Below are positions 35,335 to 42,191 of a stretch of 64,000 nucleotides of DNA, piece after piece. Made by a program: the position numbers and the translations under genes. This DNA is from Bacillus sp. REN3 (GTDB taxonomy: Bacteria > Bacillota > Bacilli > Bacillales > Cytobacillaceae): contig NZ_JAERSD010000002.1 of the NCBI RefSeq assembly GCF_017912555.1, positions 18,392 to 82,391 on the forward strand. Reading direction: 5' to 3'. Below the pieces are notes generated by a model. It did not search any database. It saw only the letters and a list, made by a program, of their open reading frames with translations, and was not told the DNA's origin. Positions within the stretch are counted from its first letter, which is position 1. The number at the start of each line of letters is the position of its first letter.

Positions 35335-36066
35335 ATGAACCGCAGAATAAGAACATTAATTGCAGATGATGAACTATACAGCAGGGATGAGCTGAAGCAT
35401 TTGCTTGCCTCCTTTCCTTCCATCCAGGTTGCCGGCGAGGCGGACAGCGGGGAATCAGCTGTCATGAAGGCATTGCAGCTCCAGCCGGATGTTGTCTTCC
35501 TGGATGTAGAGATGCCAAAGATGAACGGCATGGAAGTCGCAAAGGCCATGATGGAACTCAAGAAAGTTCCCTTGATTGTTTTCGCCACTGCCTATCCACA
35601 GTTCGCTGCCGAAGCTTTCAGATATGAAGCAGTCGATTATTTGCTCAAGCCTTATGATGAAGACCAGCTCAAACAAACCGTGCAAAGGATTGAAAAGCAT
35701 TTCCTCCCGCAAAAAGAAAACGAACAGGCGAAGCCATCCGGCAAGCTTGCAGTGGAAGGCGATGGAGAAATCATCTATATTGACCCTTCAGATATTTTGT
35801 ACATGTATCGCGATGATAAAATCTCAAAAATCATCACAAGGACGAAAGAATATGAATCGAGAACCCCTTTGAAGGATCTGGAAAGCAGGCTCTTGCCTTT
35901 CTCGTTTTTCCGCATCCATAAAAGCTATCTCGTCAACCTGGATTTCGTAACGAGATTGACACCTTGGTTTAACGGTGCGTATCAGCTGGAATTAAGAGGG
36001 CGTGATGAAATGCTTTCCGTCAGCCGCAATTATGTCAAGGCATTGAGGACCAAGCTCGAATTATAA
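35335..36066 (+). CDS. lytR: LytTR-family response regulator
   Basis: A 243-aa regulator with an N-terminal receiver (IADDELYS acidic pair, phospho-Asp in VVFLDVEMPKMNG, KP in DYLLKPYDEDQ) and a C-terminal LytTR DNA-binding domain (FFRIHKSYLVNLDFVTRL). Translationally coupled to lytS with no gap; its GGAGG lies in the last lytS codons. Called lytT or lytR in bacilli. A terminator follows, then cstA, the likely target. Confidence 0.93.
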   Translation: MNRRIRTLIADDELYSRDELKHLLASFPSIQVAGEADSGESAVMKALQLQPDVVFLDVEMPKMNGMEVAKAMMELKKVPLIVFATAYPQFAAEAFRYEAVDYLLKPYDEDQLKQTVQRIEKHFLPQKENEQAKPSGKLAVEGDGEIIYIDPSDILYMYRDDKISKIITRTKEYESRTPLKDLESRLLPFSFFRIHKSYLVNLDFVTRLTPWFNGAYQLELRGRDEMLSVSRNYVKALRTKLEL

Positions 36067-36080
36067 ACCTGAGGAAAACA

Positions 36081-36110
36081 AAAAAGTATCCAGCCGGATA
36101 CTTTTTTGTT
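36081..36110 (+). terminator. Intrinsic terminator of lytS-lytR
   Basis: AAAAAGTATCC, loop AGCC, GGATACTTTTT with further T. Confidence 0.88.
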
Positions 36111-36211
36111 TTTCCGCAAGAGCTTGCTGCATGTGAATCGACATTTTTCGCACGTTGCTCCCCAATTCCTGCATCTTGTTCACAAAACGTACTCAATTGT
36201 AAGAATTCTTT

Positions 36212-36235
36212 TATAATTGTCTGTAAACGCATTCA
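36212..36235 (+). promoter_or_regulatory. cstA promoter -10 and cre (CcpA) box
   Basis: TATAAT at 36212-36217 is followed by TGTAAACGCATTCA at 36222-36235, which matches the catabolite-responsive consensus TGWAANCGNTNWCA at 13 of 14 positions. Its place over the expected start point fits repression by CcpA during growth on preferred sugars. The -35 is weak, as expected for an activator-dependent promoter. Confidence 0.7.
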
Positions 36236-36259
36236 TTTTTGAATGAAGGGGGTTTCTTC

Positions 36260-37711
36260 ATGTTTACATTCCTAGGTGGTATTGCACTCTTAATTATTGG
36301 TTATTTCACGTACGGAAAGTTTGTCGAGAAGGTTTTCGGTGTGAATGAAGAGCGATCTACGCCTGCATACACCAATAAAGATGACGTGGATTATGTTCCG
36401 ATGTCCACGGTAAAAAACTCTATGATCCAGCTTCTTAACATTGCTGGAGTCGGGCCGATCTTCGGGCCGATCATGGGAGCGCTGTACGGTCCTGTTGCTT
36501 TTATCTGGATTGTCCTTGGAGCGATTTTCGCCGGTGCTGTCCATGACTATTTGACCGGGATGATTTCCATCCGCAACCGCGGCGCGCACCTTCCTGAGCT
36601 TGCCGGGAAATTCCTCGGCAAATTCATGAAACACGTGGTAAACGCTTTTGCCATCCTTCTTTTGCTGCTGGTTGGAACGGTCTTCGTCACCGCGCCTGCC
36701 GGTCTTCTCCACAACCTGATGGGTGGCTGGGCATCAATGGGCGTGATTGTCGGAGTGATTTTTGTTTACTACATCCTGGCGACACTCCTGCCTGTCGATA
36801 AAATCATCGGCCGCTTCTATCCGATTTTTGGCGCACTCCTGCTGATCAGCGCAGTGGGTGTAGGTGCGATGCTTGTAATCAAGGGAGCACCAATTCCTGA
36901 ATTATCCTTAAAGAATTTCCATCCTGATAATGCGCCGATTTTTCCTTTGCTATTCCTGACAATTTCATGTGGCGCACTTTCAGGTTTCCATGCAACACAG
37001 ACACCAATCATTTCGCGTACAACGCAAAATGAGAAGCAAGGCCGCAAGATTTTCTATGGCATGATGATTGCTGAAGGAATCATCGCAATGATCTGGGCAG
37101 CCGCTGCAATGAGTTTGTTCGATGGTTACAACGGACTTAATGACATGCTTGCAAACGGCGGACCTGCCGGGATTGTCAGCGAAGCTTCTACCTTGATGCT
37201 TGGAGCGATCGGGGGAACGCTCGCAGTATTGGGTGTCATCGTCCTTCCGATTACTTCAGGGGATACTGCATTCCGCAGCGCAAGGATGATCATCGCGGAC
37301 TACTTCAATTTTTCACAAAAGAAATTCACTAGCCGCCTATGGATTGCCCTTCCACTATTCGCGATTTCATTCGCTCTGACAAAGGTGGATTTCACCATTC
37401 TTTGGAGATATTTCTCTTGGGCTAACCAATCAACTGCGGTCATCGCCCTTTGGGTAGCTTCAATGTACTTGTTCATCGCCAAGAAAAACTTTTGGATTGC
37501 GATGATTCCTGGTGCCTTCATGACAATGGCAACGACAACTTATATCATCAATGCGCCAATCGGCTTTGGCCAGTCAATGACTGTAGCCTACATCGGAGCA
37601 GCGATCGTTACCGCAGCAATCATTGCCATTTTCTTCAAGGCTGCTATAAAGGCGCGCGCGAATAATGTTCCGCTGGACGAAGATATCTCCAACTGGAACA
37701 AGGTGGCGTAA
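36260..37711 (+). CDS. cstA: CstA-family carbon-starvation transporter
   Basis: A 483-aa membrane protein with about 13 hydrophobic segments and family motifs (VPMSTVKNSMIQLLNIAGVG, GAVHDYLTGMISIRNRG, GDTAFRSARMII). Start at the ATG at 36260 behind AAGGGGG. CstA/BtsT proteins import pyruvate and sometimes peptides; the short CstA form here matches Gram-positive members. Position behind lytS-lytR and a cre box suggests pyruvate-induced, glucose-repressed expression (inference by analogy to BtsSR-BtsT). A 50-aa membrane protein is coupled downstream. Confidence 0.92.
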   Translation: MFTFLGGIALLIIGYFTYGKFVEKVFGVNEERSTPAYTNKDDVDYVPMSTVKNSMIQLLNIAGVGPIFGPIMGALYGPVAFIWIVLGAIFAGAVHDYLTGMISIRNRGAHLPELAGKFLGKFMKHVVNAFAILLLLLVGTVFVTAPAGLLHNLMGGWASMGVIVGVIFVYYILATLLPVDKIIGRFYPIFGALLLISAVGVGAMLVIKGAPIPELSLKNFHPDNAPIFPLLFLTISCGALSGFHATQTPIISRTTQNEKQGRKIFYGMMIAEGIIAMIWAAAAMSLFDGYNGLNDMLANGGPAGIVSEASTLMLGAIGGTLAVLGVIVLPITSGDTAFRSARMIIADYFNFSQKKFTSRLWIALPLFAISFALTKVDFTILWRYFSWANQSTAVIALWVASMYLFIAKKNFWIAMIPGAFMTMATTTYIINAPIGFGQSMTVAYIGAAIVTAAIIAIFFKAAIKARANNVPLDEDISNWNKVA

Positions 37712-37713
37712 AT

Positions 37714-37866
37714 ATGAGCTGCTGCAGTCCGAACTACCGGAAAACGGTCAACGAGAAAGAAGAGCAAGTCAATGGCAAAGGGAAGGACCAGCTTCCTATC
37801 TACGCAAAAGCCATCCTTGTTCTTGTTGCCGCAGGCTCCCTGCTGGCAGCGTACTTTCTCTATTGA
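37714..37866 (+). CDS. Small membrane protein coupled to cstA
   Basis: A 50-aa protein starting MSCCSPNYRKTVNEKEE and ending in one hydrophobic helix (about residues 29-50, ILVLVAAGSLLAAYFLY). The ATG is 2 bp after the cstA stop, with AAGGTGG 7 bases ahead inside cstA. The N-terminal Cys-Cys pair and charged segment should be cytoplasmic or lipid/metal-binding. It occupies the place of the small YbdD/YjiX genes that follow cstA/btsT in enterobacteria but is not similar to them by eye. A CstA accessory subunit is inferred. Confidence 0.78.
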   Translation: MSCCSPNYRKTVNEKEEQVNGKGKDQLPIYAKAILVLVAAGSLLAAYFLY

Positions 37867-37974
37867 TGGGATCCAGTAAAATTAAGGCTTGACTTCGCTT
37901 CATTTTGAAGTGCACGCTTATGACAGGCGTGCACTTTTACTTTTTTCATATTTGATGAGGAGGTCGATGGACAA

Positions 37975-38895
37975 TTGAAAATCCTGGTTGTTGGTGCAGG
38001 GGCAATCGGCGGTTACTTTGGCGGAAGGCTATTGGAAAAGGGCGGGGATGTCACATTCCTTGTAAGGGAAAGACGGCAGCTGAAATTGCGTGATACTGGC
38101 CTTGTCGTCGAAAGTATCCACGGAGATATGCGTTTCCCTGAAGTGAAGACTATTTTAGCAGGAGACGATCCGGAAGCATATGAAGTGATCCTGGTTTCCA
38201 CGAAATCCTACCATTTGAGCGATGCGATTGAGGATATACGCCCGTTTGCCGGCAGGGACACGATGATTTTGCCGCTTCTAAACGGAATTGCCCATCTTGA
38301 TCTATTAGCAGAAGCTTTTGGAAGTCAAAATGTGCTGGGGGGACTATGCTTCATTGAAACCACGCTTGACAGCGAGGGGAGAATCCTGCAGACAAGTCCA
38401 AGCCATGACCTTGTGTTCGGCGAACGGAACGGAGTCCGGACTGAGCGGATGATGCAGCTTGCAAAAGCATTCGAAGGGTCGACGGCCAGTTTCCGGCTTT
38501 CTGAAAAAATCGAGCAGGAGATGTGGCACAAATATCTTTTCATTACCTCTTTAAGTGGCATCACCTCGCTGTTTAGATCGCCAATCGGACCAATCCGCGA
38601 GGAAGCACTGGGCGCCGGGGTGCTGCGCAGCCTTATTAGGGAAACAGCCGGGATCATGCGCAAGATCGGCGCCCCGCTTGCCAGCGGGATCGAGGATGCC
38701 ACTTTTGCCAGACTGAACGAAATCGGCTACGGAATGAAATCGTCCCTCCAGCGTGATATGGAAAAACAGCTGCCGACCGAAGGAGATCATCTATTCGGCT
38801 ATTTACTGGAAAAAGCAGCCGGCTTTGGGATCGAAGCTCCAACCTTGTCAACGGTTTATGCGAATCAAAAGATTTATGGAATGAATAGAGGCTAG
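37975..38895 (+). CDS. Ketopantoate-reductase-family oxidoreductase
   Basis: A 306-aa NADPH-dependent protein with the Rossmann motif VVGAGAIGGYFGGRL at residues 5-19 and the C-terminal catalytic region (EMWHKYLFITSLSGIT with Lys; SSLQRDMEKQLPTEGD). These are features of PanE/ApbA, which reduces 2-dehydropantoate in pantothenate synthesis. Bacilli often have several paralogues, so the physiological substrate is not certain. The TTG start follows GAGGAGG. Monocistronic. Confidence 0.88.
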   Translation: MKILVVGAGAIGGYFGGRLLEKGGDVTFLVRERRQLKLRDTGLVVESIHGDMRFPEVKTILAGDDPEAYEVILVSTKSYHLSDAIEDIRPFAGRDTMILPLLNGIAHLDLLAEAFGSQNVLGGLCFIETTLDSEGRILQTSPSHDLVFGERNGVRTERMMQLAKAFEGSTASFRLSEKIEQEMWHKYLFITSLSGITSLFRSPIGPIREEALGAGVLRSLIRETAGIMRKIGAPLASGIEDATFARLNEIGYGMKSSLQRDMEKQLPTEGDHLFGYLLEKAAGFGIEAPTLSTVYANQKIYGMNRG

Positions 38896-39061
38896 GGGTT
38901 TCTTAAGGGGCGTAAAGGATCCGGAAGAGACGTTACTGTGAACCTGCCATGATACACTACACACTGCGAAACGCGTACAAAAAGCCTGCACAATGAATCC
39001 TGGGCCTGGCCAGGAACAAGGCTTGAAACTGCTCGTATCTTAAAGCCGTTGTACAAATAAA

Positions 39062-39092
39062 AGGAAGAGAGCAATAATTCCCGCTCTCTTCC
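39062..39092 (-). terminator. Intrinsic terminator of the DUF1259 gene
   Basis: GGAAGAGAGC pairs with GCTCTCTTCC around a ten-base loop directly downstream of the stop codon, with pyrimidine-rich sequence on both flanks. Confidence 0.65.
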
Positions 39093-39094
39093 TT

Positions 39095-39553
39095 TTATTT
39101 GCTCGTTCGGTCAATCGCCCGTTTGATTGTTTCTGCCTGCTGGGAGATGTTGCCAATTCCCTGGAAATGGACATACATGATTCTTGGTTGTTCATGGAGC
39201 ATATGATTATGGACCGCTGAAATCTCCAGCCTGCCTTTGCGAAGTTCATCAATGACTGGGTTTACTTCTTCCTCCAGCAGGGCTAATTCACCCATCACTG
39301 CCGTCCCTGTGCCCACCTTCTCGAAAGACATATGGAAAACAAGCTCCATAGCTTCAGGAGACATTTTTTTGCCCATATGGGTTGCCTGGATACTCTCCCT
39401 TCCAATCTCGACCTTGCAGATTCCGTTTCCTGATTCGACCTCTGTTTTGAACACACTTTTCAAAACATCACAGTTTCCCTGCCCCACTGCGTTCGCCACT
39501 TGGGGAACAAACAATGCCAGCAAAAGCGCAGCTCCGATAGCCAGTTTCCTCAT
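39095..39553 (-). CDS. Secreted DUF1259 (LppY/LpqO-like) protein
   Basis: A 152-aa protein with an N-terminal signal peptide (LAIGAALLLALFVPQVANA, about residues 4-22) and a single DUF1259 unit: CKVEIGRESIQATHMGKKMSP, then VHNHMLHEQPRIMYVHFQG. The conserved H-N-H-M-L-x-E-x-P segment suggests a metal or substrate site, but the family has no assigned activity. Many members carry two such units; this one has one. Monocistronic. Confidence 0.85.
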   Translation of the reverse strand: MRKLAIGAALLLALFVPQVANAVGQGNCDVLKSVFKTEVESGNGICKVEIGRESIQATHMGKKMSPEAMELVFHMSFEKVGTGTAVMGELALLEEEVNPVIDELRKGRLEISAVHNHMLHEQPRIMYVHFQGIGNISQQAETIKRAIDRTSK

Positions 39554-39947
39554 TCACCATCACTCCTTTTTTCCTTTATCATGCCTTTTCGGCCTTCTGA
39601 TATGCAGGAGTTCCAAGTGAATTTGATTTTTATGAGGAGAAACGAACCCTTCTACCTTGCTGCTTTCTGTTAAATTCAACTTGATTTCCTCAGGCGCGCC
39701 AGGGAGCCTCGTCGGCACACCGCGTCTCCGCGGTCTCCTCCTTTTTCACGATGAAGTCTTCATCCCTTCCGCTCCGAACCAGCAAAATAGTCAAAAATCA
39801 ACACTACCCAGCATTACCGATTTGCGTCCCTCTGGAAGCGGGCTAAAGTTATTTAAAAATGGCCATTGGATTGTTCCGGAAATGGCCACTTCATGAGCTG
39901 AATACTGTTTATAAACAGGCTTTCACATGAGAAAAAGCTTTCTACTT
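39554..39947. other. Intergenic region with a decayed repeat
   Basis: No supportable gene. About 39666-39785 resembles a worn family 2 repeat (CAACTTGATTTCCTC, CGCGTCTCCGCGG, CTTCCGCTCCGAACC). Short frames here lack ribosome sites. Confidence 0.4.
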
Positions 39948-40934
39948 TCAGGACATTTTATTTTCGACTTGCTCCTCCTGCTCATAAAAGTCTATTACAG
40001 CTCTTGCACGATCATATACTTTTAGCTTTAAAATATTCGGACGTATGATTTTTATCTGATTCCCGAAGCCAAGGATATATTCAATCGCTTCTTGTTCTGT
40101 GTCAAAGCACAGCTCCATTGGGATCCAACCATTTTCTAAGGGTGAATCACTTTTTACGGTCTGTACAAAGCGTCCAGTGAACTTCATTCTTTGGACGATA
40201 GCCGGAGATCCTTCAACATCGACCTCGTATCTTGGCAGATTTTTAATGAATTCTTGTGTTGAGCTGCTCCAATAATGGGCTAAATCAAAGTGATTTGGCC
40301 GGGTAAAAGTTCCACTCATCAATAGCGCAGACAATATTCTTGAGGCTCGATAGTTTCGGATTTTTTCGTTTGATAACGCGATTAAATACCATCTACTGCC
40401 TTTGGCAACTAATCCTAACGGGTTGACAACTCGTTCGATGCACTCCCCATCTGCACGCTCATATTTTATTTGTAGTTTCCGCTCTTCCCAGATCGCTTGT
40501 TGCAAAACTCTGAATGACTGCATTTTTTCTGTTGACTGTCTCCAGGTGCTTGTATCAACATGGATCCGGTTCCATACATCCTCCGCATTTTCCTGTAAGG
40601 GGGCTGGAATCGAAGCCAGTATTTTCTGGCGCGCTTCATGCCAATCCTTTGTTAATCCTAAGTCTGTAAGCAACTGGAATGACGGTGATATAAGCAAAGA
40701 CTTAATTTCATCGGCTTTCAAGCCAGTTAAATTCGTTCGATACTGTTTAAGCAGTCTCCACCCTCCAGCCTTTCCGCGTTCAGCCACCACGGGGATACCG
40801 GCTGCACTCAATGCTTCCATATCCCGATGAATGGTACGTTCAGTTACCTCCAATTCCTGGGCTAATTCCCTGGTTGTCAATTTCCTTTTATTTTGAAGCA
40901 GCAGTAAAATGGATATCAGCCGATCAGCGCGCAT
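39948..40934 (-). CDS. YafY-type HTH/WYL-domain transcriptional regulator
   Basis: A 328-aa regulator: an N-terminal winged HTH of the DeoR class (ISILLLLQNKRKLTTRELAQ, EVTERTIHRDMEALSAAGIP) and a WYL ligand-sensing domain in the middle (VNPLGLVAKGSRWYLIALSN), followed by a WCX-like C-terminus. Start at the ATG at 40934 behind GAGGTGGGGAG. It is divergent from a dihydrofolate-reductase-like gene, and a 37-bp palindrome stands 30 bp ahead of it, probably its own operator. Confidence 0.9.
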   Translation of the reverse strand: MRADRLISILLLLQNKRKLTTRELAQELEVTERTIHRDMEALSAAGIPVVAERGKAGGWRLLKQYRTNLTGLKADEIKSLLISPSFQLLTDLGLTKDWHEARQKILASIPAPLQENAEDVWNRIHVDTSTWRQSTEKMQSFRVLQQAIWEERKLQIKYERADGECIERVVNPLGLVAKGSRWYLIALSNEKIRNYRASRILSALLMSGTFTRPNHFDLAHYWSSSTQEFIKNLPRYEVDVEGSPAIVQRMKFTGRFVQTVKSDSPLENGWIPMELCFDTEQEAIEYILGFGNQIKIIRPNILKLKVYDRARAVIDFYEQEEQVENKMS

Positions 40935-40963
40935 AACTCCCCACCTCAATGATTCATCATCAT

Positions 40964-41000
40964 ATATTTAATTATGACAATAGATGTCATAATTAAATAT
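40964..41000. promoter_or_regulatory. 37-bp palindrome, probable operator of the WYL regulator
   Basis: Arms of 16 bp (ATATTTAATTATGACA and its exact complement) around ATAGA. The inner TGACA-N5-TGTCA resembles sites bound by WYL/DeoR-type repressors. It lies in the divergent promoter region, 30 bp from the regulator gene. Confidence 0.7.
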
Positions 41001-41185
41001 TATACTAGGTGTCAATATAGCAATGAAACTTATTTTCACAATAAATAGTAAGTGGAATGGAAATAGGTCCTCTTTGTATAGCAGGTCCATTCCTTCCCCA
41101 TTTTTGTGTCCTCTTAGATTCATGTGATATTTGATTCCATTGCTATATACCGGCAATATCTATTTGATTAAAGGGAGGAAAATTC

Positions 41186-41749
41186 ATGTCAAGAAAAATA
41201 GTTTTAGATTTAGCAGTCACAATAGATGGGTATATTGAGGGGGCAAATGGCGAGGTTGATTGGTGTATCATGGATTCGGAGATGGGTTTTATTGATTTTT
41301 TGAATCAAATTGATACTATTTTTTACGGGAGAAAAAGCTATGATTTATGGGGACAATTTACTCCGGAAAAAGAAGACCCCGATGCTGAAAAAGAAATTTG
41401 GAAAGCAGTTCATAGCAAGGAAAAATACGTGTTCTCCAAAACGCGAAAAGGGACTGACAATAAAGCGGTCTTCATAAATGACCATATTCTTGAAGAAGTA
41501 ACTGAATTAAAGAATAAGCCTGGGAAAGACATCTGGCTATATGGCGGAGCAAGCCTCATAACAACTTTCATCGATTTAGGACTTGTTGATGAATTCAGAT
41601 TATCTGTTCATCCTGTTATTTTAGGAGAAGGAAAACCGTTGTTCATGGATTTAAAACAGCGATTGAATTTAAAATTAGTTAATACAAGGACTTTTTCCTC
41701 TGGGGTTGTGCAGCTAATCTACCACTTAAATAAAAATTGGCTCTGTTAA
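41186..41749 (+). CDS. Dihydrofolate-reductase-like (RibD C-terminal) protein
   Basis: A 187-aa protein of the RibD-C/DHFR-fold group (Bacillus YyaP/YwjB type): IVLDLAVTIDGYIEG near the N-terminus, TIFYGRKSYDLWGQF, KDIWLYGGASLITTFIDLGL and VHPVILGEGKPLF. Such proteins bind NADPH and are of uncertain substrate; they are not the housekeeping DHFR. RBS AAAGGGAGG. Likely controlled by the divergent WYL regulator. Confidence 0.9.
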   Translation: MSRKIVLDLAVTIDGYIEGANGEVDWCIMDSEMGFIDFLNQIDTIFYGRKSYDLWGQFTPEKEDPDAEKEIWKAVHSKEKYVFSKTRKGTDNKAVFINDHILEEVTELKNKPGKDIWLYGGASLITTFIDLGLVDEFRLSVHPVILGEGKPLFMDLKQRLNLKLVNTRTFSSGVVQLIYHLNKNWLC

Positions 41750-41757
41750 ACTTGGGG

Positions 41758-42050
41758 GTTGATTTCCACTCCAGGGACATGCTCTCCGCGGGGTGTCAGT
41801 GGAGCTCGTCCAGCTTCAGCGCTTCTCTCCTGCCAATGAAGTCAAAGAGCGACTTCACTGGCAGGCCCTTCGACGGACAGGACGTCCTAGTGCCGACGTT
41901 GCCGCAGGACGCGGCGGTCTTAGTCGGCCAGCGCTTGTCGGGGCTGACCAAAGCGCTTCAGCTTCCCTATCTCCTCGGCCCTTTGCGCCTGCGGGGTCTC
42001 CACCTTGCCGCTGCATCCCGCATGAGTCAGTCCCTTCCGTTCCAATCAAC
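41758..42050. repeat. Composite repeat: family 2 copy C with family 1 nested inside
   Basis: The outer ends GTTGATTTCCACTCCAGGG and TTCCGTTCCAATCAAC match family 2 (10927, 32416). The middle part (about 41807-41965), from GTCCAGCTTCAGCGC to GGGGCTGACCAAAGCGCTTC, has the layout of family 1 (3152-3269). One element therefore appears inserted in the other. No gene is present. Confidence 0.65.
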
Positions 42051-42191
42051 TCTTTAAAAAACAACATTCAGCTTTAACACAGCCTAAAAATTAACAATAC
42101 CGTAATTCCAAAGACTAAGATACTAGAAAGTAAATCTACCTGTCCCAGCCGATGATCAGAAGTTCCTGCCCCCTGCCAGAAAAGCATCCTG

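Noticed and set aside
37975-38895. Assignment as the sole PanE of pantothenate synthesis
   Set aside because: Family match is clear, but bacilli carry several paralogues and no pan genes adjoin it, so I left the symbol blank.
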